Source: Cognatishimia activa (lineage in GTDB: Bacteria > Pseudomonadota > Alphaproteobacteria > Rhodobacterales > Rhodobacteraceae). Taken from it: a DNA stretch of 64,000 nt. The position numbers were made by a program, and so were the translations under genes. Each line of letters starts with the position of its first letter. The stretch's first letter is position 1. Shown in pieces: positions 43,212-52,953 of this stretch. The notes beneath the pieces were generated by a model, which saw only the letters and a program-made list of their open reading frames with translations, made no database searches and was not told the origin of the DNA. The stretch covers positions 2,604,001 through 2,668,000 of the forward strand of contig NZ_CP060010.1 of assembly GCF_017798205.1 (NCBI RefSeq), given 5' to 3'.

Positions 43212-43535
43212 GTGCGATCCGTGATGATCGGAGACCTTATGGCCTTGGCGCGTGGCATTGCATCTCTCCCCGCGCCGGACCGTGCCTTTGCCTGTCAGAC
43301 CGCGTTTGAGCGCGCACATGTGGCCGACAAATACCGCAAGCGGTTTGGGCGTTTGCATCCCAAATGGGGCAATGGCAGCGTTATGGGTTTTGCGATGCTG
43401 GCCTATAGAACCAGAACGCAGGACGATCTGAGCGATCCCGCCTATTGCGACGCCTTTGCTTGTGCGCTGGATGCCTTAAAGACTTGGCGCCTTAGCCAGT
43501 CGCGCAGGACATGCATTTCAGAACCGCCGGATTGA
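43212..43535 (+). CDS. Small conserved protein downstream of GTA orfg15 (DUF7742-like)
   Basis: 107 residues, helical: GDLMALARGIASLPAPDRAFACQTAFERAHVADKYRKRFGRLHPKWGNGSVMGFAMLAYRTRTQDDLSDPAYCDAFACALDAL. From memory of roseobacter synteny, a protein with this RLHPxxGNGS core sits directly after orfg15 and before a dksA-like gene, exactly as here. That order supports reading the GTA as an internal deletion. GTG 43212 or ATG 43224 may start it. Its 3' end overlaps the convergent dksA-like gene by 44 nt. Confidence 0.7.
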   Translation: MRSVMIGDLMALARGIASLPAPDRAFACQTAFERAHVADKYRKRFGRLHPKWGNGSVMGFAMLAYRTRTQDDLSDPAYCDAFACALDALKTWRLSQSRRTCISEPPD

Positions 43536-43830
43536 GTTTGAGCCGCGCGTCTGGGATGTCTTCGCCGCAGTCCTGACAATAGCCATAGTCGTCGTCTTCC
43601 ATGCGTTTCAGAGCGGCGTTCAGCGCTTTTACCTGTATTTCCCGCTGGGCCTGAGTGGCTTTTGCCATGGCCTGCGATTGCAATGCATCCATGCGCGAGA
43701 GCCGCCCGACGGCCTGTTGATCCAGCTCGACCACCGCCTGACCGTCACGCCCCAAACGATCCTGCTCTTCCAATTCGGCAAGCTTTTGGAGAATGATTTC
43801 CCTAATTTCGGCCTCTGCACTTGCATTCAT
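43492..43830 (-). CDS. DksA/TraR-family C4-type zinc-finger protein
   Basis: 112 residues. N-terminal coiled-coil with EIREIILQKLAELEEQDRLGRDGQ and a C-terminal zinc finger YGYCQDCGEDIPDARLKLNPAVLKCMSC (CxxC...CxxC). Shorter than true DksA (~150), and of the subclass common in alphaproteobacteria. It likely binds the RNA polymerase secondary channel. ATG 43830 is taken; an in-frame ATG at 43848 is also possible. Confidence 0.88.
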   Translation of the reverse strand: MNASAEAEIREIILQKLAELEEQDRLGRDGQAVVELDQQAVGRLSRMDALQSQAMAKATQAQREIQVKALNAALKRMEDDDYGYCQDCGEDIPDARLKLNPAVLKCMSCATG

Positions 43831-43912
43831 AGGCGTGATCCTGTCCACAACACTATTGAATTTGCCTCATTTTTCCTAAGTCGTATAGGATAGAGGCCAA
43901 AGGAGCACCGAT

Positions 43913-44713
43913 ATGGCTAAAATTCAGAATGTTGTGACGGCGATTGATCCAGTCTGGGAGCGTATTCTGGACGAGGGCCAAAGTGCCGTGCGCGAAGAGC
44001 CTCTGTTGGGCGGTTTGGTCCACAGTTCGATCCTGCACCACAAGTCGGTAGAACAGGCGCTGGCCTATCGTATCTCACTGAAACTGGCTTCGGGCGAGAT
44101 GTCAGAGCAGCTCTTGCGCGAGATATGTGAAGAGGCGTTTGCCACGGATCCGAGGATCTCGACGGCGGCTCGTGCGGATATCATGGCCGTCTATGAGCGT
44201 GACCCGGCGTGCCATCGGTATATCCAGCCGATGTTGTTCTTTAAGGGCTTTCAGGCGGTGCAATGTTACCGGATTGCGCATTGGCTGTGGAATGAAGGCC
44301 GCAAGGATATGGCTTATTTCTTCCAGATGCGCAGCTCTGAAGTCTTTGGCATCGATATTCACCCTGCGGCCCGTATCGGGCAGGGTATCATGATCGACCA
44401 CGCCCATTCCATTGTGATTGGCGAAACCGCTGTGGTGGGGGACAATGTCTCGATGCTGCATTCGGTAACCCTTGGTGGCACCGGAAAAGAAGAAGAGGAC
44501 CGTCACCCGAAGATTGGTGATGGGGTTCTGATTGGTGCGGGTGCGAAAGTGCTCGGCAATATCAAAGTGGGCGAATGCTCGCGGATTGCGGCGGGGTCTG
44601 TGGTGTTGGAAGAAGTGCCGCCGTGCAAGACAGTTGCGGGCGTTCCGGCCAAGATCGTGGGCGAGGCGGGATGTTCGCAGCCTGCGGTGAGCATGGATCA
44701 GACGCAGCTTTAA
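43913..44713 (+). CDS. cysE: Serine O-acetyltransferase
   Basis: Makes O-acetylserine for cysteine synthesis. 266 residues: helical N-domain (about 1-150) and left-handed beta-helix hexapeptide domain with GIDIHPAARIGQGIMIDHAHSIVIGETAVVGDNVSMLHSVTLGGTGKEEEDRHPKIGDGVLIGAGAKVLGNIKVG. The DHAHS and LHSVTLGGTGK blocks hold the catalytic His/Asp. Start ATG has AGGAG 9 nt upstream. Terminator 20 nt downstream. Confidence 0.97.
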   Translation: MAKIQNVVTAIDPVWERILDEGQSAVREEPLLGGLVHSSILHHKSVEQALAYRISLKLASGEMSEQLLREICEEAFATDPRISTAARADIMAVYERDPACHRYIQPMLFFKGFQAVQCYRIAHWLWNEGRKDMAYFFQMRSSEVFGIDIHPAARIGQGIMIDHAHSIVIGETAVVGDNVSMLHSVTLGGTGKEEEDRHPKIGDGVLIGAGAKVLGNIKVGECSRIAAGSVVLEEVPPCKTVAGVPAKIVGEAGCSQPAVSMDQTQL

Positions 44714-44731
44714 GTCTCTGATATAGAAATA

Positions 44732-44767
44732 GAAAACGCCGCCCTGTTGAGGCGGCGTTTTGCGTTT
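44732..44767 (+). terminator. Intrinsic terminator of cysE
   Basis: AAAACGCCGCC-CTGTTGA-GGCGGCGTTTT, 11-bp perfect stem followed by GCGTTTTT; also usable on the minus strand for pdhC. Confidence 0.93.
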
Positions 44768-44778
44768 TTGGGGATGGC

Positions 44779-46074
44779 TTAGGCCAGCATTGCGATTGGG
44801 TTTTCCAAATTCTCGACAATGGCCTTGAGCAAATCGGCACCGAGCGCCCCGTCAATCACGCGGTGATCGACCGACATCGTGACGCTCATGACAGTCGCGA
44901 CACCGAGCGTGCCGTCATCTTGAACAACAGGCTTTTTCACACCAGCGCCAACGGCCAGAATGCCCGCATGCGGCGGGTTCACGATGGCGTCGAAATTGTC
45001 GATGCCGAACATGCCAAGGTTTGAGATCGCGAAGCTGCCACCCTGATATTCATGCGGCGCGAGCTTGCGGTCGCGGGCTCGGGTAGCGAGATCTTTCATT
45101 TCGGTCGACAGCGCCGAGAGGGATTTCACGTCCGCGTCCTGTAGGACAGGCGTGAACAGGCCACCTTCGATGGCGACTGCAACGGCCACATCGGAGGCTT
45201 TCATTTGCAGCACGCGATCTCCGGCCCAAACCGCATTGGCGGCGGGCACCTGTTGCAGGGCCAGCGCACAGGCTTTGATGATGAAATCATTGACCGAGAC
45301 TTTCACGCCGCGATGTTCAAGCTGTTTGTTCAGCTCGCTGCGGAATTTCAGCAGGGCATCCAGTTTCACATCCCGACGCAGATAGAAATGCGGGATGGTC
45401 TGTTTGGCCTCGGTGAGGCGCGCGGCGATAGTTTTGCGCATGCCATCGAGCGAGACTTCCTCATAGGTGCGGCCTTCGTAGGCGCGGGCGACGATGTCAG
45501 CCGACGGGCTTGCTGCCATCGGAGCTGCAGCGGGTGCAGGCGCTGAGGAGGGCGCCGCAGCGGGTGCCGATGCAGTCGTTGCTGTTGCGCCGAGAACATC
45601 CGCTTTGACGATCCGCCCTTTGGGACCTGAACCTTTGAGGGTGCTCAGATCAATGCCCTTATCCGCAGCAATACGACGCGCGAGAGGGGATGCAAACACG
45701 CGGTCACCGCTTGCGGTGCTGGGCGCAACAGGAGCCGCCGGGGCTGGCGCGCTGGCCACAGGCGCAGGTGTCGCCGCCGGTGCGGGAGCCGCCGCTGCGG
45801 CAGAGGGAGCCGGGGCCGCACCGGCCTCTTCACCGTCCTCCAAAAGGATCGCGATGGCGGTGTTTACCTTCACACCTTCGGAGCCCTCAGCCACAAGGAT
45901 CGTGCCCATGACGCCTTCGTCGACGGCCTCAAATTCCATCGTGGCCTTGTCGGTCTCAATCTCGGCGATCACGTCGCCCGATTGCACCTCGTCGCCCTCT
46001 TTCACCAGCCATTTCGCCAGCGTGCCTTCCTCCATCGTCGGAGAGAGCGCGGGCATTAGGATTTCTACTGCCAT
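44779..46074 (-). CDS. pdhC: Pyruvate dehydrogenase E2, dihydrolipoamide acetyltransferase
   Basis: 431 residues in the standard order: one lipoyl domain with Lys43 ([11 protein letters not shown]), an Ala/Pro/Ala-rich linker (about 90-130), an E3/E1-binding domain [34 protein letters not shown], a second linker, and the catalytic core ending with [16 protein letters not shown] (the HRxxDG active site). Last gene of pdhABC. Lipoamide dehydrogenase is not adjacent and must be elsewhere. Confidence 0.97.
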   Translation of the reverse strand: MAVEILMPALSPTMEEGTLAKWLVKEGDEVQSGDVIAEIETDKATMEFEAVDEGVMGTILVAEGSEGVKVNTAIAILLEDGEEAGAAPAPSAAAAAPAPAATPAPVASAPAPAAPVAPSTASGDRVFASPLARRIAADKGIDLSTLKGSGPKGRIVKADVLGATATTASAPAAAPSSAPAPAAAPMAASPSADIVARAYEGRTYEEVSLDGMRKTIAARLTEAKQTIPHFYLRRDVKLDALLKFRSELNKQLEHRGVKVSVNDFIIKACALALQQVPAANAVWAGDRVLQMKASDVAVAVAIEGGLFTPVLQDADVKSLSALSTEMKDLATRARDRKLAPHEYQGGSFAISNLGMFGIDNFDAIVNPPHAGILAVGAGVKKPVVQDDGTLGVATVMSVTMSVDHRVIDGALGADLLKAIVENLENPIAMLA

Positions 46075-46086
46075 GTCAAATTCTCC

Positions 46087-47448
46087 TTACCGATAAGTGA
46101 CTTGCTTGACGGCGGCGATGACCTCTTCGGTCGTCACAAGCGCGAGTTTTTCGAGGTTGGCCGCATAGGGCATCGGGACGTCCTTGCCGGTGCAGTTGAT
46201 GACCGGCGCGTCCAGATAATCAAAGGCCTTTTCCATGATCGTCGCCGAGAGGTGGTTGCCGATGGATCCGACAGGCCAGCCTTCCTCAACCGTCACGCAG
46301 CGATTGGTTTTCATCACCGAGGCGAGCACTGTGTCGTAGTCAATCGGACGCAAGCTCCGCAAGTCGATAACTTCAGCGGAAATACCTTCCTCTGCGAGCT
46401 TGTCTGCGGCCTCGAGCGCATAGGTCATGCCGATGCCGAAGCTCACGATGGTGACATCCGAGCCTTCACGCCAGATCTTGGCTTTGCCGATTTCGACGGT
46501 GAAATCATCCATGACGGGGACGTCAAACGACCGCCCGTAGAGGATCTCGTTTTCAAGGAAGATCACTGGGTTCGGATCGCGGATCGCGGATTTCAGCAAA
46601 CCCTTCGCGTCAGAGGCCGAATAGGGCATGACCACCTTGAGGCCCGGGATCTGCGAATACCAGGCCGCATAGTCCTGAGAGTGCTGCGCGGCCACGCGGG
46701 CCGCAGCGCCGTTGGGGCCCCTAAAGACGATCGGACAACCCATCTGACCGCCAGACATATAGAGCGTCTTGGCGGCAGAGTTGATAATCTGATCAATGGC
46801 TTGCATGGCGAAGTTGAACGTCATGAACTCCACAATCGGGTTCAATCCGCCAAAGGCTGCGCCGACTGCGATGCCAGCAAAGCCATGCTCGGTGATCGGC
46901 GTGTCGATGACCCGTTTGCTGCCGAATTCATCGAGCAAACCTTGCGAGATTTTATAGGCGCCTTGGTATTCCGCGACCTCTTCGCCCATGAGGAAGACGT
47001 TTTCCTCACGGCGCATTTCCTCGGCCATGGCGTCGCGCAAGGCTTCGCGGACCGTGGTGGATTTCACCTCAGTGCCTTCGGGCCAGTCGGGGGTGGTGTT
47101 GGCAACAAGCAGAGGGTCCGCAGGAGCAGCCACAGGCGCAGCGCTTGCCGCCGGCGCAGGAGCCTCATCCGCCGCTTGCGCCACGGGCGCCGCGCCGGCC
47201 TCTTCGCCGTCTTCCAAGAGGGTTGCGATGGCGGTGTTGACCTGTACGCCTTCGGTGCCTTCGGGGACCAGAATGGATCCGATCACGCCTTCGTCGACCG
47301 CTTCGAATTCCATCGTCGCTTTGTCGGTTTCGATTTCGGCGATGATGTCACCAGAGCTGACCTCATCGCCTTCTTTGACCAGCCATTTCGCCAGCGTGCC
47401 TTCTTCCATCGTCGGCGAAAGCGCGGGCATGAGAATATTGATTGCCAT
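46087..47448 (-). CDS. pdhB: Pyruvate dehydrogenase E1 beta subunit with N-terminal lipoyl domain
   Basis: 453 residues. Residues 1-80 are a lipoyl domain with Lys43 in [12 protein letters not shown], near identical to that of the E2; an Ala/Pro linker (90-118) follows. The E1 beta proper starts at about 130 ([45 protein letters not shown]) and includes [13 protein letters not shown] and the C-terminal transketolase domain. This E1 beta with its own lipoyl arm is known in alphaproteobacteria. 12 nt separate it from both neighbours. Confidence 0.97.
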   Translation of the reverse strand: MAINILMPALSPTMEEGTLAKWLVKEGDEVSSGDIIAEIETDKATMEFEAVDEGVIGSILVPEGTEGVQVNTAIATLLEDGEEAGAAPVAQAADEAPAPAASAAPVAAPADPLLVANTTPDWPEGTEVKSTTVREALRDAMAEEMRREENVFLMGEEVAEYQGAYKISQGLLDEFGSKRVIDTPITEHGFAGIAVGAAFGGLNPIVEFMTFNFAMQAIDQIINSAAKTLYMSGGQMGCPIVFRGPNGAAARVAAQHSQDYAAWYSQIPGLKVVMPYSASDAKGLLKSAIRDPNPVIFLENEILYGRSFDVPVMDDFTVEIGKAKIWREGSDVTIVSFGIGMTYALEAADKLAEEGISAEVIDLRSLRPIDYDTVLASVMKTNRCVTVEEGWPVGSIGNHLSATIMEKAFDYLDAPVINCTGKDVPMPYAANLEKLALVTTEEVIAAVKQVTYR

Positions 47449-47460
47449 GATATCTGCTCC

Positions 47461-48450
47461 TTACGCCACGATGTCCGTCCACAGCTCGCTTTCGGCGGGC
47501 AGGGGGCTGGTTTTGCTGAATTCGGCGCTTTCGTTGACGATGGCCTTGATCTCTTTGTCGATGGCTTTGAGGTCCTCTTCTGAGGCGTGCTTGCCTTCCA
47601 AAAGCATCTCACGCACGCGCTCAATCGGGTCACGTTCGGATTTCACGCGCTGGACTTCTTCGCGGGTGCGGTATTTCGCCGGATCCGACATCGAGTGGCC
47701 GCGATAGCGGTAGGTTTTGACCTCGAGGATATAAGGCCCTTTGCCCGCGCGACAATGCGCGACGGCCTTTTCGCCAGCAGCTTTCACGGCCAGAACATCC
47801 ATACCGTCCACGACTTCGCCCGGTATGCCAAAGGCTGCGCCGCGGGTGTAGATGTCGGGCGTCGAGGTCGAGCGCTGCATCGAGGTGCCCATGGCGTATT
47901 GGTTGTTCTCGATCACGAAAACCACCGGCAGATCCCAGAGGGCGGCCATGTTGAAGGTCTCATAGACCTGACCCTGGTTCGCCGCGCCATCGCCGAAATA
48001 GGTGAAGGTCACGCGCTTGTTGTCGTTGTACTTATCCGCAAAGGCCAGGCCTGCGCCAATCGGCACCTGTGCGCCGACAATACCATGGCCGCCATAGAAA
48101 TGTTTTTCCTTGGAAAACATATGCATAGAGCCGCCTTTGCCCTTGGAATAACCGCCTTCGCGGCCCGTGAGCTCGGCCATGACGCCGTTGGGATCCATGC
48201 CGCAGGCCAGCATATGGCCATGGTCGCGATACGAGGTGACGCGCTTGTCGCCTTCTTCCGTGGCTGCCTCAAGCCCCACAACAACGGCCTCTTGACCGAT
48301 ATAGAGGTGACAGAACCCGCCAATGAGACCCATGCCATAGAGTTGGCCGGCTTTTTCCTCAAACCGGCGGATGAGTAGCATTACTCGGTAGTATTCTTTC
48401 AGCTCGTCGCCACTGACATTGGGCTTTTTCGCAGCTTTCTTCGCAGCCAT
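47461..48450 (-). CDS. pdhA: Pyruvate dehydrogenase E1 alpha subunit
   Basis: 329 residues; binds thiamine diphosphate through GDGAANQGQVYETFNMAALWDLPVVFVIENN, and carries the phosphorylation-loop-like YRYRGHSMSDPAKYRTREEV. The N-terminal KPNVSGDELKEYYRVMLLIRRFEEKAGQLYGMG matches the family. First gene of pdhABC. The 279 bp upstream hold a structured repeat (copy C) whose end abuts the upstream ftsB-like gene. Confidence 0.97.
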   Translation of the reverse strand: MAAKKAAKKPNVSGDELKEYYRVMLLIRRFEEKAGQLYGMGLIGGFCHLYIGQEAVVVGLEAATEEGDKRVTSYRDHGHMLACGMDPNGVMAELTGREGGYSKGKGGSMHMFSKEKHFYGGHGIVGAQVPIGAGLAFADKYNDNKRVTFTYFGDGAANQGQVYETFNMAALWDLPVVFVIENNQYAMGTSMQRSTSTPDIYTRGAAFGIPGEVVDGMDVLAVKAAGEKAVAHCRAGKGPYILEVKTYRYRGHSMSDPAKYRTREEVQRVKSERDPIERVREMLLEGKHASEEDLKAIDKEIKAIVNESAEFSKTSPLPAESELWTDIVA

Positions 48451-48560
48451 TCGGCACGCTCCTCCCAGCTTTGTTTAGCGTTAAACTAAATTCTGTTTGA
48501 GCTATTAAAACCACGGGCAGGGCGGTTAGGCCAGAGAAAAATTCCCGGTGTGTAGTGACT

Positions 48561-48729
48561 GGCGTGGAACAAGGGCCATAAGCCCGCCACGCTCTGCGCC
48601 GAACCGACCCCAAGGGTCGGCGCATTGGTGAACACAGGCGTGACAGATCAATGTCGCGCGGAGTTTGTGAGATAAACTGGCAGAATGTGAGCTTAGAGCG
48701 CCAACCCTCGGTTCGGCGCAGGGCGAGGC
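48561..48729 (+). repeat. Structured intergenic repeat, copy C (~169 bp)
   Basis: Hairpin 1: GGCGTGG (48561-48567) with CCACGC (48588-48593), enclosing GGGC-CATAA-GCCC; compared with copies A and B both sides of this stem changed together (A/T to G/C). Hairpin 2: TGCGCCGA...TCGGCGCA (48595-48624) with loop AAG. Far arm 48708-48729 is an inverted copy of 48586-48607 with 20 of 22 matches. The right end abuts the ftsB-like stop codon at 48730. The element occupies most of the pdhA upstream region. Confidence 0.8.
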
Positions 48730-49032
48730 TTAGCGGATCACCATCTCGTCGCCGCGAATGAGGCCCAGAACAGAGCGCGCCTGCTGGTCCAAGAGGTCCA
48801 GATCCAGATAATCGTCAGACAGGCGCCTTGTCAGGTTTTCCATGCGCGCCACATCGTCCTGCATGCTGGCCAGTTGGATTTCCAAAAGCTGGGTTTCTGC
48901 CAGAATCTCAGTCCGGCTGAACAGCCCGTATTCCCCCTGCACAGCTGCAAAGGTGAAATAGACTGCCAAGCTGAACGCCACCCCGAAAAACAGGATAGGG
49001 CCAACGGCCGGACGGGATTTTGTGACTGCCAT
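48730..49032 (-). CDS. FtsB/DivIC-like septum formation initiator
   Basis: 100 residues: one TM helix (about 12-31, GPILFFGVAFSLAVYFTFAAVQG), then a coiled coil EILAETQLLEIQLASMQDDVARMENLTRRLSDDYLDLDLLDQQARSVLGLIRGDEMVI, matching the FtsB/DivIC family of cell-division coiled-coil proteins. Located between fda and pdhA, its usual place in Rhodobacteraceae. ATG 49032 used; an in-frame TTG is 4 codons upstream. Confidence 0.88.
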   Translation of the reverse strand: MAVTKSRPAVGPILFFGVAFSLAVYFTFAAVQGEYGLFSRTEILAETQLLEIQLASMQDDVARMENLTRRLSDDYLDLDLLDQQARSVLGLIRGDEMVIR

Positions 49033-49175
49033 GGTAACTGCCAATCTGCCTCAATGGACGGGGTCTTTTGCGACCCTCTATGAGACACAGTATGCCACAG
49101 GTGATTCGCCCTGTGAATCCCTAAAATGCACGGGCGATTCGTTTTTTTGGTTTGGAGTCAGATCGTTAAAGGACG

Positions 49176-50069
49176 TTAACCCGCGATAGAGGCCTGATAG
49201 ATCCCATCGATGCTATCCGCGATCACCGCGTTGAACTCGTCCTCGGTCTGCTGCGCGCTGAGGCCTTCGGTCAGTGCGCGCGAGAAGGAGGCGATCATGC
49301 CGGTGTTCTGCGCCAGAAGGCCATTGGCCTCTTCGCGGGAATAACCACCAGAGAGGGCGACCACTTTCAGAACCTGCGGATGATCCACCAACGCTTTGTA
49401 TTGGTTGGCGTTGGTGGGCAGTGAGAGCTTCAGCATGATTTGCAGATTGTCATCCAATGCGTCGAGCTCAGCAAGGATCGCATCGCGCACGAGGTCTTCG
49501 GTTTCGGCCTTGTCGGCGATGGTGATGGTCACCTCTGGCTCGATGATTGGCATGAGGCCCTTGGCGATGATTTGTTTTGCAACTTCAAACTGTTGCGCGA
49601 CGTTGGCTTTGACGCCCTCGGCATTGGCTGCAGAGATCACGGAGCGCATCTTGGTGCCAAAAATGCCCGCTGCATTCGCACGCTCCAGCAGGTCATCGAG
49701 ATCTGGCATCGGCTTCATCAGTTGAACGCCGTTTTCCTCGGCCTCAAGGCCTTTGTCGACTTTCAGGAAGGGCACCACGCCGCGTTTTTCCCAGATGTAC
49801 TGTGCCGCTGGGATGCCGTCGATTTCGCCGTCCATGGTGCGCTCAAATAGGATCGCACCGACGACTTTGTCGCCGTTAAACGCCGGAGATTGCGCGATCC
49901 GTGCGCGCATGGCGTGGATCATGCCGAACATTTCTTCGTCGCCGTTGTATGCGTCTTCCTCAACACCATAGAGACGCAGGGCCTTGGGCGTTGAGCCGCC
50001 GGATTGGTCCAATGCTGCGATAAAACCTTGGCCTTTGGCGATGAGGTCGGTCTGGGCGGAATTGGACAT
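49176..50069 (-). CDS. fda: Fructose-bisphosphate aldolase class I
   Basis: 297 residues of the bacterial class I aldolase group. Blocks: GQGFIAALDQSGGSTPKALRLYG near the N-terminus, VVGAILFERTMDGEIDGIPAAQYIWEKRGVVPFLKVDKGLE (Lys of this block binds substrate), GLMPIIEPEVTI, LMLKLSLPTNANQYK (Schiff-base Lys) and VVALSGGYSREEAN. Glycolysis/gluconeogenesis, next to pgk on the same strand. Confidence 0.95.
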   Translation of the reverse strand: MSNSAQTDLIAKGQGFIAALDQSGGSTPKALRLYGVEEDAYNGDEEMFGMIHAMRARIAQSPAFNGDKVVGAILFERTMDGEIDGIPAAQYIWEKRGVVPFLKVDKGLEAEENGVQLMKPMPDLDDLLERANAAGIFGTKMRSVISAANAEGVKANVAQQFEVAKQIIAKGLMPIIEPEVTITIADKAETEDLVRDAILAELDALDDNLQIMLKLSLPTNANQYKALVDHPQVLKVVALSGGYSREEANGLLAQNTGMIASFSRALTEGLSAQQTEDEFNAVIADSIDGIYQASIAG

Positions 50070-50185
50070 TTGTGTATCCTTTGGCAGAAAATAGGAGTGT
50101 TAGGCTCCTTCTAGGTCAGCCCCAGAAGGCGCGCAATGCTGGTACCGCTAACCCTCTCCGGAAAAGAAAAGGTTAAGCCGAATGG

Positions 50186-51364
50186 CTAGGATTGTAGAGC
50201 TGCGACGCCGGGCAGGGTCTTGCCTTCCATCCATTCAAGGAAGGCGCCACCGGCGGTCGAAATATAGTTGAAATCCTCGGCCGCGCCGGCGCCATTTAGC
50301 GCTGCGACGGTGTCGCCGCCGCCTGCGACGGACACCAGACTGCCTGCTTTGGAGAGGTCAGCAGCGGCTTTGGCGGCGGCATTGGTGGCCGCATTAAAGG
50401 GCTCGATTTCAAACGCCCCCAGAGGGCCGTTCCAGATCAAGGTCTTCGCTTGGGCCAAAATGCCTTCGATACGCGCAACCGACTGAGGGCCAGCGTCAAG
50501 GATCATAGCGTCCGCAGGGCAGGCGTCAGAGGCGACGGTTTCGTTGTCCGCTCCGGCCTTAAATTCACGCGCGACGACGATGTCAGAGGGCAGAACCACG
50601 TCACAACCGGCATCCTTGGCCTTGGCGAGGATCTCGCGGGCGGTGTCTGCGAGGTCATGTTCACAAAGAGATTTGCCCACATCGATGCCTTGGGCCGCGA
50701 GGAAAGTATTGGCCATGCCGCCGCCGATCACCAGATGATCGACTTTCGCGACGAGATTGCCCAAGAGTTCCAGCTTGGTCGACACTTTCGCGCCGCCGAC
50801 GACGGCCACAACGGGACGCTTTGGCGTGGACAACGCCGCTTCCAAAGCGCTGAGTTCGGCTTGCATCAGACGGCCCGCGCAGTTTGGCAAAAGTTTCGCG
50901 ACACCCTCGGTCGAGGCATGCGCGCGGTGGGCGGCGGAGAAGGCGTCGTTGCAATAGATGTCGCCCAAAGTGGCAAGGAAGCCAGCCATTTGCGGATCAT
51001 TAGCTTCTTCCATGGCCGTAAAGCGGGTGTTTTCGACAAGAACAACCGCGGTGGCAGGCAGATCGTCAATCATCTCGCGGCTTGGGCGTTCGATGAAGGT
51101 GACCTCTTCGCCAAAGGCCTCAGCCAGATAGGGCACCAGCGGATTCAAAGACATCTCCGGGACATACTGACCTTTCGGGCGTCCGAAATGCGCGAGCATA
51201 ATAGGGGAGCCGCCCGCCTTCACGATATCCTGAATGGTCGGCACGATACGGTCGATCCGCGTGGTGTCGGTAACCTTGCCGTCTTCCATAGGAACGTTGA
51301 TGTCCACACGTACCAAAACGCGTTTGCCCGCCAGATCCATATCGTCGAGGGTTTTCCAAGCCAT
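50186..51364 (-). CDS. pgk: Phosphoglycerate kinase
   Basis: 392 residues. N-domain [30 protein letters not shown] (substrate-binding Asp/Asn/Arg), [21 protein letters not shown]; hinge and nucleotide domain [32 protein letters not shown], ending [22 protein letters not shown]. Start 51364 ([11 protein letters not shown]) is canonical, although the frame stays open far upstream, antisense to ppiB. Divergent from ppiB with 126 bp between. Confidence 0.97.
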   Translation of the reverse strand: MAWKTLDDMDLAGKRVLVRVDINVPMEDGKVTDTTRIDRIVPTIQDIVKAGGSPIMLAHFGRPKGQYVPEMSLNPLVPYLAEAFGEEVTFIERPSREMIDDLPATAVVLVENTRFTAMEEANDPQMAGFLATLGDIYCNDAFSAAHRAHASTEGVAKLLPNCAGRLMQAELSALEAALSTPKRPVVAVVGGAKVSTKLELLGNLVAKVDHLVIGGGMANTFLAAQGIDVGKSLCEHDLADTAREILAKAKDAGCDVVLPSDIVVAREFKAGADNETVASDACPADAMILDAGPQSVARIEGILAQAKTLIWNGPLGAFEIEPFNAATNAAAKAAADLSKAGSLVSVAGGGDTVAALNGAGAAEDFNYISTAGGAFLEWMEGKTLPGVAALQS

Positions 51365-51490
51365 AATGCCGTCTCCAATGTCCCGAATTTTCCTCGTGAA
51401 TATAGGATTAATGCGACAGGTCAATGGCAGCTTGGCAATCCTTTGGTGAGGCACTAGGTTAGCTTCAACGAATATAAACGGAGCAGCCAA

Positions 51491-52000
51491 ATGGCCGAGA
51501 TCAAAGATCCCGAAAACACCATCCTGATGGAACTCAAAGACGGCACCGTCGTCATCGAACTTTTGCCTGATGTGGCGCCTGGTCACTGTGAGCGCATGAA
51601 GGAGCTGGCGCGCTCGGGTCAGTATGACAACGTCTGTTTCCACCGCGTGATCGACGGTTTCATGGCGCAGACCGGCGATGTGGCCAACGGCAATATGGAA
51701 AAAGACTTCAATATCCGCATGGCGGGCACCGGTGGGTCGGATCTGCCGAACCTGAAGGCGGAATTCTCGGGTGTGCCTCATGATCGCGGCACCTTGGGCG
51801 CGGCGCGTAGCCAGATGCCAGATTCTGCGAACTCTCAGTTCTTTATCAACTTCAAGGACAACCACTTCCTGAACCGTCAATACACCGTCTATGGCCGCGT
51901 GATTGAGGGCATGGAGCATGTGGATGCCATCGTACGCGGCGAGCCGCCAATGGATCCTGATCGTATGATCTCGGTCAAAGTCGCAGCGGACGCGGAATAA
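51491..52000 (+). CDS. ppiB: Cytoplasmic cyclophilin-type peptidyl-prolyl isomerase
   Basis: 169 residues, no signal peptide. Cyclophilin catalytic set: [14 protein letters not shown] (Arg/Phe/Gln), [18 protein letters not shown]-type block [22 protein letters not shown] and [18 protein letters not shown]. Its stop overlaps the start of the next cyclophilin by one base (TAATG). Confidence 0.95.
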   Translation: MAEIKDPENTILMELKDGTVVIELLPDVAPGHCERMKELARSGQYDNVCFHRVIDGFMAQTGDVANGNMEKDFNIRMAGTGGSDLPNLKAEFSGVPHDRGTLGAARSQMPDSANSQFFINFKDNHFLNRQYTVYGRVIEGMEHVDAIVRGEPPMDPDRMISVKVAADAE

Positions 52001-52635
52001 TGAACGGCGGGAGCAACAAACTCGTCGGCGTCGCAATGATGGTGGCAGTTCTGGGTGTAGGCGCTGTGTTTCTGGCGCAGGAAGGCACGCCGGGGCTGAC
52101 CGATATCACCGAGGTCAGCAGCCAGTTGCCAGACTACGGTCTGGAAATTACCGTCGATGGTGAGGCCGAGGGTACGATTGTGATCGACCTCTTAGAAGGC
52201 GTTGCTCCGAACCATGTGGAGCGCATTGTGACGCTGGCGCAGGAAGGGTCCTATGATGACGTGATTTTCCATCGCGTGATCGAGGGCTTTATGGCACAGA
52301 CGGGCGATGTGCAGTTCGGCAAAGTTGGCGGCGACAAGCGGATGGCGGGTCGCGGTGGGTCAAGCTATAGCGACCTTTTGCAGGAGTTCTCTGAGGTGCC
52401 ATTTGAGCGTGGCACGGTTGGGATGGCGCGGGGCGGTCATAGCGTAGATTCTGCCAATTCCCAGTTCTTCATCATGTTTGATCAGGGCTATTTCCTGAAC
52501 GGTCAATATACGGTCGTGGGTCAGGTGACCTCTGGCATGGATGTGGTGGATGCGATCAAACGTGGGCATCCGCGCTCGGGCGCTGTGGACGGCGATCCTG
52601 ACCGGATGGTCTCGGTCAAGGTCACACAGAACTAA
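52000..52635 (+). CDS. Membrane-anchored or secreted cyclophilin
   Basis: 211 residues. N-terminal hydrophobic segment (about 8-25, [19 protein letters not shown]) acts as signal or anchor, then a cyclophilin domain with [36 protein letters not shown] and [10 protein letters not shown]. Tandem with the cytoplasmic paralogue by overlapping stop-start, likely from duplication, with the second copy aimed at the periplasm. Confidence 0.92.
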   Translation: MNGGSNKLVGVAMMVAVLGVGAVFLAQEGTPGLTDITEVSSQLPDYGLEITVDGEAEGTIVIDLLEGVAPNHVERIVTLAQEGSYDDVIFHRVIEGFMAQTGDVQFGKVGGDKRMAGRGGSSYSDLLQEFSEVPFERGTVGMARGGHSVDSANSQFFIMFDQGYFLNGQYTVVGQVTSGMDVVDAIKRGHPRSGAVDGDPDRMVSVKVTQN

Positions 52636-52655
52636 ATCTGCTGCATATCTAATTT

Positions 52656-52685
52656 TAAAGGCTCGGGGTCTCCCGGGCCTTTTCG
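52656..52685 (+). terminator. Intrinsic terminator after the cyclophilin pair
   Basis: AAAGGCTCGGG-GTCT-CCCGGGCCTTTT stem-loop with a T run; ~20 nt after the stop. Confidence 0.8.
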
Positions 52686-52700
52686 CATTTGGCCCGAAGC

Positions 52701-52858
52701 GCCTGCTGCAAGCAGGCAGGGCCATCGCCGGCCCGACCCACCGGGCTGGCGATTTGCTGGCGGCTGGACATGACATAGCTGATTGAGGTTTGTCGCGGGC
52801 ATTAATCGCAATGCCGGTCACGCCGGACGCCACCCCGTCGGGCCGGCGATGGCCCTGC
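52701..52858 (+). repeat. Structured intergenic repeat, copy D (~158 bp), most diverged
   Basis: Within the 318-bp gap between the cyclophilin and DUF3179 genes. Hairpin 1: GCCTGCT-GCA-AGCAGGC (52701-52717). Hairpin 2: ATCGCCGGCCCG...CGGGCTGGCGAT. The far arm 52837-52858 is a perfect 22-bp inverted copy of 52716-52737, 99 bp apart. Layout and size match copies A-C, though stem sequences differ most. No gene is visible in the rest of the gap. Confidence 0.75.
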
Positions 52859-52953
52859 GGTACCGATGACCACCCATCACAAGCACGTTAGGGGGGCTAT
52901 GCAGGTGGGGTTTATTGGTCCCAGATGAGGCTAACGCTTTAGGGAGCCCCATC

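Noticed and set aside
46102-47583. Open plus-strand frame of ~493 codons opposite pdhB
   Set aside because: Shadow of pdhB/pdhA; composition is His/Arg/Gly-rich without domain structure.
51365-52036. N-terminal extension of the pgk frame by ~220 codons
   Set aside because: Antisense to ppiB and without homology; canonical Pgk start is at 51364.
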